From the NCBI GenBank assembly GCA_018257865.1, contig JAEUBA010000012.1, positions 248,001 through 312,000 on the forward strand: a stretch of 64,000 nt of DNA, given 5' to 3'. The DNA is from Stereocaulon alpinum. Its lineage: Eukaryota; Ascomycota; Lecanoromycetes; Lecanorales; Stereocaulaceae. The notes beneath the pieces were generated by a model, which did not search any database, was not told the DNA's origin, and saw only the letters and a program-made list of their open reading frames with translations. The translations under genes were made by a program, and so were the position numbers. Shown in pieces: positions 1 to 11,000 of this stretch; position 1 is the stretch's first letter; every line of letters starts with the position of its first letter.

Positions 1-806
1 AGAGGGAAGATAAGCATAAAACCCTGAGGAAAGAATGTGAGAAGCGGCTCGCTCAGCTTACATTTGAGCATCAAGAGCTGCTGCGAAAAGGGAATGAGTC
101 GCCAAAGCGGGACGAGGTTGTCGAGATCCAGACAAATCAATCAGCCTATGGCAGGCACAGTGTTCGGGCAAATCGAAGACCGCCAGAAACAACTGTTGCT
201 GAAAATGCTACGGCCATTGTTCAGGCCTCTGTCGTCGAAACACAAATCTCCAAACCATCCATATCTCCTCGCAAACGCAAGCCGCAAAACAATGCTGTTG
301 ACATCTGGACCCTCAACAGCCCCAACGACGCCGCAATAGCCCAAGACGCCTTCCCAGAAACCACGCTGCTCCCTCCATCCAGCGTACGACACGATATCCA
401 CCGCACCCTAAAAGAAATCGATCAAAACCTCGGCACAGAAAAGCAAGCCGAGTCCAAACCAACCCATCCCCCCATCAACCTCAAAGCCGAGTCCCCCCTA
501 AAAGCACTAGCAATCGAAGCCAGAGAGCGCATGGAAACCCGCAAATCCTCACCACGCCCCAAAATGATCAACCTCACATCCAGCCCAGCGAAACTTCAAC
601 CCTCAGCACCTGCTGATGTGACATATACGAAACCTTCCAGGGCGACTGTGGGCCGCTCGGCGAGTCTCATGTCTGCTATAGCAGGTAGCAGAACTAGCAC
701 TATGGGTTCGGTGAGGGGGTCGGCGTTGCCGGCTGATAGGGCTGCTGCTGCGAAGGCGAGGTTGGCGAAGAGGAGTGCGGAGAAGAGGAGGCTGGTTAGT
801 GCTTGA
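1..806 (+). CDS. C-terminal part of an unidentified coiled-coil/basic protein (5' end outside window)
   Basis: One frame is open from base 3 to the stop at 804-806, giving about 267 residues. The start lies upstream of the window. The first 30 residues are charged and heptad-like (KHKTLRKECEKRLAQL), which suggests the end of a coiled coil. The rest is low in hydrophobics and rich in Ser, Pro, Lys and Arg, with basic patches (SPRKRKPQ; a KARLAKRSAEKRR tail), so it is probably disordered and nuclear. A coiled coil followed by a basic tail recalls shugoshin-like or other chromatin/spindle proteins. I could not find the shugoshin C-terminal box, so no name is given. Codon use and the absence of stops support real coding. 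Confidence 0.6.
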   Translation, partial: REDKHKTLRKECEKRLAQLTFEHQELLRKGNESPKRDEVVEIQTNQSAYGRHSVRANRRPPETTVAENATAIVQASVVETQISKPSISPRKRKPQNNAVDIWTLNSPNDAAIAQDAFPETTLLPPSSVRHDIHRTLKEIDQNLGTEKQAESKPTHPPINLKAESPLKALAIEARERMETRKSSPRPKMINLTSSPAKLQPSAPADVTYTKPSRATVGRSASLMSAIAGSRTSTMGSVRGSALPADRAAAAKARLAKRSAEKRRLVSA

Positions 807-1305
807 GTATTAGGAGATATTGGATTTGGTTAGGAAAGGGTTTATGGAGCAGTGGGATTTGTGGCGGCGGGTTTTTGGTCGAAAGTTGGAGTCATTCTTA
901 TCCATTATAGCGTTAGAGGAATCATTATTGGGGTACGGCCTCTTGCATTGTATTTTGGAAGGGCTCAAGTTTCCCACTTGAGTAGTATCGTGACTTGAAT
1001 GAGAATATCGTTTAATTACCTGCCTATCTGAGTGATGCCGCGCATATGTCCATGTGTTAGTTATTACAATGCCCAAGACCCGTCCCCGACCCCACGCTCC
1101 CTAGAGTGTTTACCGTATGGAACACCGTCTGTAAGCATGTAACATAGTGTCCGAGAGCCCCTGAACCGCACGCAAGAGTCCGGATAAGTATATCGTAGCC
1201 AGCCATCCAACGCCACGCAAACGCAACACCATTCGCTATGCCGCTTGTATGCCGCGTCACAGACTCCCATAAACCGCGCATGCAGCATGCTCGTCTGTAT
1301 CATTC
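807..1305. other. Convergent intergenic region, no gene seen
   Basis: About 500 bp lie between the 3' ends of the partial gene at 1-806 and CDC34. It presumably holds the two 3' UTRs. The small open frames here have no coding character, and no RNA gene or repeat is evident. Confidence 0.5.
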
Positions 1306-2046
1306 TTAATCCTCCTCTTCATGGTCCTCGTCATCAGGCAAGCCGTCGTCGCCATCTTCCGTCATCTCCTCATCTGTATCGCTCCCGCCGAAATCGTCTT
1401 CTTCATCTGAATCGCACCAGAAATCTCGGTCGTCGCTGAGTTTTTCTTCTTTTTTCATTGTGGTGCTTTCGTGGGTTGGCATTACGAAGTCGGGGGGGAT
1501 GTCTGCTTTGCTCTTTTCTACGTCTTCTTTTACGCGCCGCTTGAAGGCTTCTAGGTCTTTGCGTAGCATTACGCCTGCGTCTACGTTTGCGGGTGACGAG
1601 CATTCTGCGTCGTCGAGGAGGGAGATTATGCTGATGAGGACGGATTCGACGCGTTGAGCGGGTGACCAGCGCTCGCCGGCTGATTCGCCGGACATCTCGT
1701 CATCGCCGGGCGCGTGGAGGATTGAGATGCAGAGTTTGCCGTCTGCGTAGATGTTTGGGTGGTAGAGGGGCCGGGTGAACTGGAAGGTGGGAGGGGCGTA
1801 GGGGTAGTTGTTGGGGAAGGTCATTTTGGCTTTGAAGTAGCCGCTGTAGTAGAGGGAGTCGGGGTTTATAACGATGAGGGCGACGTTCCAGTTGAATATG
1901 TCATCTTCGTTGAGCTCGAGGGTTGTTAGTGTGGGTCGTTTGATATGGGGAAAATGTGGGAGGGGGTCAGGGCGTACCTCGACGTTCACCCACTTCTCTT
2001 GGGCCAGGGCCTTGTACTCGTTCAAGAGGATTCGCTCGGCCATCAT
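1306..2046 (-). CDS. CDC34: Ubiquitin-conjugating enzyme E2 Cdc34 (Ubc3)
   Basis: E2 enzyme that works with SCF-type RING ligases to build Lys48 ubiquitin chains, acting in nucleus and cytosol. The model has two exons, 2046-1978 and 1914-1306 (225 aa). The UBC fold carries the HPN motif at about residues 75-77 and the active-site Cys in GKLCISIL at about residue 85. The acidic-loop insertion typical of Cdc34/Ubc7 follows (HAPGDDEMSGESAGERW). A C-terminal tail ending in a run of Asp/Glu (about the last 35 residues) separates Cdc34 from Ubc7. The 63-bp intron 1915-1977 (GTACGC, CTAAC branch, AG) is a multiple of three without stops, so the unspliced frame stays open. Removing it restores NVE-LNEDDIFNWN, which matches the family. 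The second Met could also be the start. Confidence 0.93.
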   Translation of the reverse strand: MMAERILLNEYKALAQEKWVNVEVRPDPLPHFPHIKRPTLTTLELNEDDIFNWNVALIVINPDSLYYSGYFKAKMTFPNNYPYAPPTFQFTRPLYHPNIYADGKLCISILHAPGDDEMSGESAGERWSPAQRVESVLISIISLLDDAECSSPANVDAGVMLRKDLEAFKRRVKEDVEKSKADIPPDFVMPTHESTTMKKEEKLSDDRDFWCDSDEEDDFGGSDTDEEMTEDGDDGLPDDEDHEEED

Positions 2047-3618
2047 GGTAGCCTTGAGATGCTATGGGGATCTGACTGGCTGCGGAGAGTCGCGGGTGGG
2101 AGTGGAACCGAAGCTTGAGAGGTTACACTCGGTGATCTCAGAACAATGGGTCCTAAGTGTCGGAGGGTCCCTTTGTTTGAATGACACGACAAAAACTTAG
2201 ACCGAGGCAGCTTATTATTGGTCTTCGATAAGATTACCAAGCCTTCAAGGAGGCAATAATGCCTTTGTGGAGGGTTCGCCAGTGGTCGGTTCCGGAGGTG
2301 GAGAGCCTTGTGTGAGCGGCGTTGTTGAAGGACGAAAGAGAGGGAAATGACCACTTAAGCACTAGATCTCGGCGCGGGTCATCGATCCATTATGTTGCTT
2401 AAATGTGTCTATGAAACCTGAGTAAGTGTCAAGTAATGTCAGCCTGAGAAGAGGAATGTGGAGCAAGGCCGGATGACGAACTCGCCTCGCTCGCATGATG
2501 AAGGAAGATCGACACAAGGATATAAGCTTCACATAGCCCCATTAGTCAGGTGTCACGTAAAAACCTCTAAATATATAAATACTACTGCTCCGAAGAAATT
2601 CACGCACCGTTTCTTTGCTTCCGTGTGGTTTCCCGTCGCATGACCATGGCAAGAATCGCATCTCTCGAAAGATCCAGCGAATCCTAGGCTCTTTTGGCCT
2701 GGAGTCCGATAGCCTGTGTGGATCTCAACTAGTTCTACCTTAGCATATGATACCTAGTCACTTTGTTCTCAAGGCGGGATCAATCCTCGGGAAGACAAGG
2801 TACGTGTTACTTGTCAGTGCTTGCCATCTTGAATACGTGTAAGAGGATGGACAAAAATCTCTCTTTTAAAACTTCTCAGTCATTAACATAGTAGCCCTAT
2901 GAACTCAGCACTTTCTTATCATCATCTATATTGAGATCACGCTATCGATTCAGTCGTTCTTCGTCTACGTACATAATGCTACTTTTCAGTTTGTTCTATT
3001 ACTTTCAATTTCCTTTGAACAGAGTACCCAGTTGCATCCTGTTAGGAATGAATTCGGTATGGTATTCTTCTCTTACTCATTGCTGTGCATGATTTCGCTT
3101 ATTAGCTCTTTGCACTATCATCTGTACCATTTCCACCATCATTCGAAATTTATCGATCTGTGTCTGTCAAAGCCATGCCCCAACGTGTCCTGGTCTTGTC
3201 TATACAAAGCTACGAAAGACAACATCGAAGTCCTCATGTCGCCAAACATTTCCGGCTGTTAGGATATAGGGCTACCGCTTAGTCTTTGCGGCAAATCTTG
3301 TCCCCTGCCGAGTCTGCCGATGCTTTTCCGTCATGCACTGTAACCCCCCGTTGGCCCCAGAATCAATTTCTGTGCTGCTTTCTTTCCCAAAGATGTCACG
3401 ATGCATCTCATAAGCCACATTATTGGCGGACATCTGAATGATGGCCTGTATCATGACGCTACTCCTGCCGGAAATGCTTGAGCCCCCTCAATAATGATGT
3501 AAGGTACAGGTACCTGGTCCCAGGGCCTGGCGACTTTTGAAGCCCTTGAGGCTGTATGCTCAATTCTGCGATTTCGTTTCTGTTTCATCTCATGGTTGTC
3601 CCGTACCGCTTTTGCAGA
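2047..3618. other. Intergenic, divergent upstream region of CDC34 and the MRJP pseudogene
   Basis: About 1.6 kb without a supportable gene. Several short open frames on both strands lack similarity, codon bias or consistent splice sites. It includes the CDC34 promoter at its left end. Nothing repetitive is obvious. Confidence 0.4.
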
Positions 3619-4904
3619 ATGAAGTTAGATAATCTACTCGCCCTATGCAGCCTCTCATCTCTTGCAGCTGCTCAAGCAATAACATACCAATATCTCTCAA
3701 GTGCCAATGTACACGTTGATACTGGTCAAACAGGACCTCCTGTCGAGGAGGTCCATTACTACTACGATCAATGGCCAATTGGACTAGCAGTATCAAAACA
3801 GGGCCGCATATTCGTGTGCTACACAGGACACATATGTTCACACTCTAGGAGAAGTCACAAATAGCACAGCAGAAACTCCATACCCAAATTTGGATTTGAA
3901 CACCCCACCAGGGGCCTCTCGACTACATTTAATGGCATACCATTTGGAAGCGCCTCTAACACTACTTTCATCAGCGTACAAGCTTTATACATAACCCCAG
4001 ATGACACGCTCTGTGTTCTCGATACCGGCAGACCCAGCACCAACGAAACAGAAACGCCCACGATGCCCTACGCCCAACCAGGAGGTCCCAAGCTCGTAGC
4101 CATAAACCTAACCAACAATTCAATCACAGCAATCTACACCTTTCCCCCCCTCAGTCCACTACCCAGACTCCTACATGAACGACCTCCGCTTCGACCTCCG
4201 CCCCAACACCACCGTCGCCGGCAAAGGAATCTACTACATAGTAGACAGCAGCAACGAAGGCCGCACAGGCTTCATAATCCTCGACCTCGGCACCAGCATC
4301 TCCTGGCGGCACCTACCCCAACACCCCTCCACCCTCCGCACCTTCGACTCCGTCCCCTCCTACCAAGGAATCCCCTTCGACCAGCGCAGCCCGGGCCTCC
4401 CCCGAACCAATATCCAAGAAGGTCTCGACGGCGCCGAACTCTCTCTCTACGGCGACATAATATACTACTCCCGCCTAACATCCTCCTACCTCTACAACAT
4501 ACCTCCGCACAAATCCCACAACCTCCCCCCTCGCCTCCAACAACGTAAAAAACCCAGGCCAACGAGGCGGAAATGCGAATAGTTTCGCCGCCGACTCCAA
4601 CGGCGCCATCTACATGCTGATGCCAGAACAAAACGCCATTTACAACTACAACACATCTACTCTACAAGCGGAACCATTCATGAGAGATCCGAGAATCATT
4701 TGGCCTGATAATGCGAATGTGGGGTTTGATGGGTATATTTATTTCAATATTAATCAGTTGCCGTTCCAGCCGGATTGGAATTGTGCGAGGGAGTTGAGGA
4801 GGAAGCCGGGGGTGGTTTTGAGGGCGAGGTTGGAGAGGGGGGGGAGAAATGAGGACTTTGGTTTTGGGGGGTTGATGGGGAGGGTTTGGCGTGGAAGGCG
4901 TTGA
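3619..4904 (+). pseudogene. Major royal jelly protein/Yellow-like secreted protein, frame-disrupted
   Basis: The start (MKLDNLLALCSLSSLAAAQA) looks like a signal peptide. The family pattern then follows as a string of blocks in different frames. These are QWPIGLAVSKQGRIFVCYT (frame 1, to about 3825), TYVHTLGEVTNSTAETPYPN (frame 2, from about 3830), then GLSTTFNGIPFG through LCVLDTGRP and KLVAINL (frame 1, from about 3913). Next come MNDLRFDLRPN through IIYYSRLTSSYLYNI (frame 2, from about 4150), and finally LRTNP, ANSFAADSNGAIYM and DPRIIWPDNANVGFDGYIYF (frame 0, from about 4503). The breaks near 3826, 3911, the C-run at 4143-4149 and 4500 are too small and poorly bounded to be introns. Fungal MRJP proteins are extracellular six-bladed-propeller-like proteins of uncertain role. 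Either this is a decayed gene or the assembly has indel errors; neighbouring genes are intact, which favours decay. Confidence 0.75.
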
Positions 4905-5313
4905 ATTATTATTATTTTTTGGGCATAGGTGGAGCATTAGAGCATATGAAGAGTACGAATGGGGATTGAGAGAGAACACGTCATTTCAGCCAAGGGGGTT
5001 TGGCAATGGGTGGGTATCCGGTCGCTTATGTCTTGGTCGGGCAAGAGCTATGCTCAGCATGTCCGAGTCAATTGATATGAGTCACAAGATTCAATGCAGT
5101 GGTCTTGTCGTGACATTTCTTATTTCGCTTGAGCCACGTCTATGAGCGCGAGTGTCTAGTCGACAAAGCTGGCTGTAGCTGTAGCCACGGATATATTCCC
5201 CGAGAAGACGCTCCACATATTGCATGCATGCCGACTTTTCCGCTTCATACACTCATCTGACGGTCGCTGTTTTGTTCTGGTGTTCTCGTAAGACATCACT
5301 TCACAATAATCCT
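4905..5313. other. Convergent intergenic region
   Basis: About 400 bp lie between the MRJP-like pseudogene and the 3' end of the EF1B-gamma gene. It contains GT-rich and T-rich tracts fitting 3' UTRs. No gene is seen. Confidence 0.4.
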
Positions 5314-6880
5314 CTACTTAAACACCTTGCCATCAGCCCACTCATATGTCTTGCCCTCAACAGTGATTGGCTTATCCCAACTCCATTGGTCGTTCAAGAA
5401 CTCCTTGTCTTCCGCTTTGCTTGGGTCTAGCTTCGTGAACTCGTAGCTCTCGTAGTCTGGTGCGACGTCGAAAGCTGGCTGTGCTTCTTGACCGCGGACG
5501 ACAAAGGCACCTTGGATGACGGAGTCGTCCTTTACGCCGTAGACGGAGGCACAGCCGAAGATGTATTTACGGGAGGCTTCGAGGCGGGTGAAGAAACCAC
5601 CTGGAAGGAGCTGTTATGAGCAATGTGGGAAAGAACTGGAGGAATTAGAACGTACCGATGAGGTTGGCAGTCATGAAAGTCTGGGTCAGCTCATCGTTGT
5701 ACCTGTAATCGCACCTCCAGATGGAGTATTCATCTGGCTTGAAGTTCTCCCAGAACCAAGGCAGCGCGACCTCACGAGTCTCCTCATTCGAGTACTTGCG
5801 CTTCCAGTCGTCCAAGACAAGGGTAGGCTTAGGTAGGGCCTCTAGAGGGTGTTTAGGCTTAGGAGCAGGCTTGTCTTCCTCCTCCTCTTCCTCATCAACC
5901 TCCTTTGCCTTAGGCTTAGGCTGCTCTTTCTTAGCCGCCTGCTCCTTCTTCGGCTTCTCCTGCTTGTCGGTCTTGGGCGCCTTATTCTCGATTGCCTGGT
6001 CGATGAACTCAAGCTTGCCAACAATGGCGGAGTAAATTGGCTGGTTGTAAACAGTCTCGTACCAGCGCGTCACGTTGGGATTCTCCTCACGCCATTTCTT
6101 GTCGAAGAAATACTGGAAGCCGCGGGCGATGACGCCGGCTGTGTAGAGGTCGGCTAGAGTAATACGCTCGCCTACAAGGAAGGTGTGCACGAGGAGGTGC
6201 TCTTCAAGGACGCTGACGGCCTTGAGAGCCTTTTTCTGACTGTCGTCCACGTTCTTCTTGTTGTATGGGTCGCGGCCAATGAGAGGACGAAACCAGGATG
6301 CTAGAGCGGGAAGGATCTCGTGGTTGGCGAAGGACATCCATCGTACGATGGAGGCGTAGTCTTGCTTGGTTTTGCCCAGAAGGCTGGTCTTCTCGTTTTG
6401 CGAGGTGACTGTGGAAGATTAGCTTCTGCCCTGAGTCATACCCGTTCGACGATGAGAAGGCGCAGGAAGCAATAAGATGTCAGAGTGTGAATGATTCTCA
6501 ACAGTAGTCTTCAGACAGGGATAACTGTAAATGATAATGTTTCTCATCATGTATGTAGAGGCGGAGGCGAAAGTGCGGGGCATGGCGACGTACTGTAGAT
6601 GGCAATGGCAATGGATTCTGTCAGCTCATAGCCGTCTGAGCCAACGAATGACGGGACGAGGCCAAGCTTGTTGATCTTCAAATACTCAGTGCTAAGGGGG
6701 CCTTTCATAACATCAGTGTCAACAATTTCGAGATCGAGCTTGTTAGCCTTAGCCACAGCTTTTATGGCTGTAGAGCGTGGGTTGCCCTGTGCAGGCCAAG
6801 GCCAAGTCAGCGTGCTTGAACGAAGAGGGTGGTGAGATTGAGGGGCTCACCTCGCGAGTATACAGCTTGCCGAACGCCAT
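5314..6880 (-). CDS. CAM1: Translation elongation factor 1B gamma subunit (eEF1Bγ)
   Basis: Structural subunit of the eEF1B exchange complex that recharges eEF1A with GTP. The model has four exons: 6880-6851, 6786-6594, 6408-5656 and 5600-5314 (1263 nt, 420 aa). The N-terminal glutathione-S-transferase-like domain begins MAFGKLYTRE-GNPRST and runs to about residue 215. A Lys/Glu/Pro-rich linker with a run of Glu follows. The C-terminal EF1G domain (HPLEALPKPTLVLDDWKRKYSN through WADGKVFK) is complete. The linker is the usual low-complexity hinge. Exon 1 encodes only ten residues. The gene is divergent from the uS9m gene, with about 213 bp between starts, so two translation genes share one upstream region. 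The symbol follows the yeast paralogues CAM1/TEF4. Confidence 0.95.
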
Positions 6881-7093
6881 GATCGCGCTATCGTGTACGT
6901 GGTAATATGTGTGGCAGTCTTGTCGGAGCTTCGAAATATGTGGAGTTCGAAATTTCGATGCGGCCAGCGGCTCTGATGTTTAGCCTCGCTTCGCTAGCGC
7001 CGTCCAATCGATTTCTCGGGGAGCTTGCTCTGGCCTTCAGCGATTTCACATACTCTTTCCCAAGGGCGTCGGCATTCTGATGCTTTATTGGCA

Positions 7094-8047
7094 ATGACAT
7101 CAAAGCTCCCCTGGAGAGCTACATATCGACTCTCTACCCAATGTCCACGATGCCTTAGCCGTCTTCCCCCTCGACGAGCCCTGCAAACAACCACCCCCAA
7201 ACTCGCCTTCACAGCAGCACCCCCCATAGACCTCGAGTCCCTCCCACCCCCAAACGCATCAAACGCTCGCATCGTGCCCGCCTCCCCATCCTACTTCACC
7301 GCCCGACCCGACTCGACAGACAACTACCTCAATCTCCTCGCTCTCCTCCGCCGCTACCAGACCCTCCCTACCGTTCTCCCAGCGCAAGCACCACGCATAG
7401 CATGGCGAACAGTGACTCAATACCGACTACTAGTCGGCGAGCCAGTGCGCGCATCAAAGTACCATAAGATCATCGAAGTATTGCAGAGACTGAACAGGAT
7501 ACACCCATCCGTCATGCCACCAGGATTGAGCGGCGCAATGCAGATCTATAAACGGGATGTAGATCCCCATGCTACAGTGAGGAAACCTATTATTGTTGAC
7601 GAGGACGGGCGCGCTTGTGGTGTTGGGAGACGGAAATCGAGTTCGGCGAAGGTGTATCTTGTGCAAGGGGAGGGGGAGGTGCTGGTGAATGGGAAGAGCA
7701 TTAACAATGTTTTTGGGAGAATTCATGATCGGGAGAGTGCATTGTGGGCGTTGAAGGCAACGAACAGAATGGACAAGTACAATGTTTGGGCACTGGTAAC
7801 TGGAGGTGGAAGTACGGGGCAGGCGGAGGCAATCACGTTGGGAACAGCGAAGGCTTTGATGGTTTTCGAGCCGGCGTTGAAGCCGGCGTTGAGGAGAGGT
7901 AAGTCTTTGATGTCATTGCTGATCTACCTGAACGCTAACGATGTGGTGTTTGCAGCTGGCTGTGTTACAAGGGATCCTAGGCGTGTGGAGAGGAAGAAGC
8001 CGGGTCATGTGAAGGCAAGGAAGATGCCTGCTTGGGTGAAGAGATAG
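7094..8047 (+). CDS. MRPS9: Mitochondrial ribosomal protein uS9m (MRPS9)
   Basis: Small-subunit mitoribosome protein whose C-terminal tail reaches the decoding site. Exons are 7094-7898 and 7956-8047 (298 aa). The first about 35 residues (MTSKLPWRATYRLSTQCPRC) are basic and lack acids, as expected of a matrix presequence. The S9 domain occupies the C-terminal half: GVGRRKSSSAKVYL, GRIHDRESALWALKAT, TGGGSTGQAEAITLGTAKAL, and the tail VTRDPRRVERKKPG...KMPAWVKR. The 57-bp intron 7899-7955 is a multiple of three and stop-free; splicing restores RRAGCVTRDPRR. An in-frame ATG at 7025 would add 23 residues, but it lies in the shared promoter with EF1B-gamma, and the ATG at 7094 gives a cleaner presequence. 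Confidence 0.93.
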   Translation: MTSKLPWRATYRLSTQCPRCLSRLPPRRALQTTTPKLAFTAAPPIDLESLPPPNASNARIVPASPSYFTARPDSTDNYLNLLALLRRYQTLPTVLPAQAPRIAWRTVTQYRLLVGEPVRASKYHKIIEVLQRLNRIHPSVMPPGLSGAMQIYKRDVDPHATVRKPIIVDEDGRACGVGRRKSSSAKVYLVQGEGEVLVNGKSINNVFGRIHDRESALWALKATNRMDKYNVWALVTGGGSTGQAEAITLGTAKALMVFEPALKPALRRGKSLMSLLIYLNANDVVFAAGCVTRDPRRVERKKPGHVKARKMPAWVKR

Positions 8048-11000
8048 ATGTATATGTTGCCGAAAATACAGGATTTTATATTGAGCGGGTTAATCCAGGA
8101 AGTATCCGCATATCAAGTAGCATGTGCCATGTACGGCGTCTTTTATCACATCACGCCGCGGCTCTTGTTTTTGGAGAAAAAGCAACATCTCCCATGGAGG
8201 ACCAATAGGCAATGTTGCCCGCCTACGCTTGCTCAAGACACTGCTTTAAAGCACGAAGCTGAATCGTTCGTGTAGCCTCATCGCTGAAAACTACCAACCA
8301 CAAGTGACTATACCATCTCACACTTGACCATGGCGCTCTCTATCCCCCAGCAACGACCTAAATCGAAACCATGCGCACAACCCCGTATCCCAGCCAATTC
8401 CATGCTACAATACAATGACGAAAACCCTACGCCCCAAACCAAAACACCATCCTCTTCTACACGAAGCCGTCATACGAGCTACCTTTCCCAAGCCATTCCA
8501 AGTCCTACCTCTCAGTCTCTGCAAACGCGTCATTACATCAAGGTAGGGTTCGAACCATGACATCTTCAGGAGAAACGTCATTCCAGCCTCACTGATGTGC
8601 AACGGGCACTATACGCTACGATTCTTAATCTCGTACCGCAAGCCTCCAGCCATGAACTCCGACGCTCCAGTGCGCCTCTCTAACAAGTCCCTCTCTGCCA
8701 CCAAAGACGTCGCAGTGACGACGGTATACTTGTCTGTTGCTTTGTGGGACAGGAGTGCATGGGTAGAGGGTGTATCCAGCACTCCGACGCTCAGATTGCG
8801 TATGCTAGACTGTATCCTTCCTAGCAAAGCGAGGTTAGAGCTTTGCCAGGGGACCTTTTCATACCTCGGATATAGTCTGCGATGGGAAGAATTGTTCCTG
8901 GCTGCTAAGTGCAGCTATGACGGTGTGTGGACTTTAAAGTGAGGGAAGTAGCGAGGCTGTATCTTGAATTGAGGCAATTCAGTCGAAGTTGACAATCCTT
9001 TACGACATTCAGACCTCGCAGCCGGACATGTCATCGAGTTGATGGTTCTACCCCAAGTAAGAATGGCAAGGTTGCCAACCAGGTCTGACTGGCTATGCAT
9101 ATTTCTCAGCCTTATCTATTCACTTTATTCAATACCAAAGTATGAATGGCGTGGACAAGCACTCCCGATCTCCCGCCTCAGCGCTCGAGTCTTTGCAAGA
9201 TAACGTCCAAATACAAGTCTCTTGCTTTCCGACTTGATCACACCAGGTAATAGATGAAACGGGCGAGCTAAGTTAGGCGCACCGGCCTCTATCAATATAG
9301 CTCGTCCCAAAGCCTCCATCTGGTTTCTATCACATTCTCTCGCGCTGGCATGAAGCTTCGGCACACATTTGGCATCTCAAAGTATCAATTGGACCGGCAG
9401 GTATCGTAAGGTCACAATTACCAACCTATTCCAAGAGCAAACCAGCATCTTCAGCTGGTTGTGCCAGAGCCTAGGATAAAGCTATGGCGGATGATCCTAA
9501 TCAGCCCGCGGAAGACCCTTAGAACTAGTTAGGACGCGTGTTCGTGGGCAAGGAGCAATGGCTTTGCTTCCTCTATATTATCAATTTCATGAAATGACGT
9601 TGGGAAGAAGAGTCATGCAAGTGCTGATTGGGAATGGCTTTTACTAAGCAATGCATTGGCACCTTATAGCATCCTTGGCGATGCTTGAGTTGTTATTACA
9701 GCAACTGCGAGGGATAAGGGTTGTTAGAAAGCAGAGTCTGCAGCCTTTAATTATCGAGTATGCAACGGATCATGAATTGTATACAAAGTGCACAGTGTGA
9801 ATAGTGAGTTGTTTGGCTCCATACCTTGATTGTGTGAGATGGCAACATCTTACAGCACAACCTCGTCAGACTCACTTAAGCCTCGTGTGTTATGCTCAAC
9901 AGAGCGACCTGGCTTCAACCAGGGTACCATACCATGGCGATGTAGTGCATAAACAGGGTGCAGAGACAGATCACTAGCGAGTTCGTATATCTGCAGCCTT
10001 ACGCCAAGTGCATGCACTTATCTGTGTCGCGTAAAATCGGCGCCAAAAGCTCGAGGGAGACAACGCACCGCTTGACTTCCCACGTCATACTAAATACGAC
10101 AGTCGGGCGGATGTTGTAATCATCGCGAGTGCTCGGCGACTTGCACCTTCTTAGCATTCCATCTCCGAATCCTAAAGAAGATCGGCCCCGATAGCTTCGC
10201 CTACGCAAAACACTCTGAGACGGTCCCCAAGCCTTGCGGAGCACTTGAGGTGATTCCGCTGTCCTTTTAGCGACCCTGTCCGCATACGCCGGCACGACTG
10301 CCGTTGACGGGAGCCGAAGATGTCCATGCATCCGCCAGACTTCCATTTCGGTTATCCTTGTCTGACGATGGCTCGACCGCATGTTCCACAACCACGCCAG
10401 ACGCGACGACGCTGTCATGACGAAGACAAGAGGTCCCTCCGACAAGCTGCCAACTCATAGTGGTGGCGAAAAGGTACCATCATTCGGCTACTCTCCTATG
10501 ACAAACACTCGCAAGATCTATGGGTTAGGTGGCCGCAGGTCCGGGCGCGGTATGCGGCGTTGAAATGGCAGCTGTGGAAGAGAAGGAGGTGGAAATACCT
10601 TTCGGCCAGAGGGATTCGAAGTATTGTTAAGACCATTCATTTGGTAGCCGAAGACTCCGGCGACGCAACCAGAGATCTCGCGGCTACTCAAAAGCCTCCA
10701 CAAGCCTGAAAGTTGGGGAGCAGAGGAACAAAGGGGTAAGGCGCTTTGAATGTCCCTCAACTGTGAGACAAGCTTCCGGTGAGCATCACACCCTCTTCGC
10801 TACTGCCAACCCATCGCTTGAACACAATGCTTACGAGACTTTACTCAAAACAGACACGTCACGGATTTTAAGGATGCACACAAACAGTGCTAACTATAGA
10901 GCTGGCAGACTACTGTAGCTTGACCGCGATCTTACCGATGGCACATCAAGATTTGCGGTACACATCACTCATACAGTGTCAGCTTGGACTGTCGGCGTCA

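Noticed and set aside
1..806. Calling the first partial gene shugoshin
   Set aside because: Coiled coil plus basic tail fits loosely, but the diagnostic C-terminal box was not found.
3820..4510. Treating the MRJP-like frame changes as introns
   Set aside because: The gaps are only a few bases, with no donor/acceptor pairs at the breaks, and coding similarity continues directly across them.
4272..4631. Long minus-strand frame antisense to the MRJP-like gene
   Set aside because: Gly/Arg-rich translation is the mirror of C-rich coding sequence on the plus strand.
8545..8565. GGTTCGAACC, a tRNA B-box-like sequence
   Set aside because: The flanks cannot pair as a five-base T stem on either strand, and no A box or acceptor stem is placed correctly.
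9999..10445. 148-codon minus-strand frame in the gene-poor block
   Set aside because: Rich in rare residues, no recognised motif, no splice partners, and competing frames on both strands.
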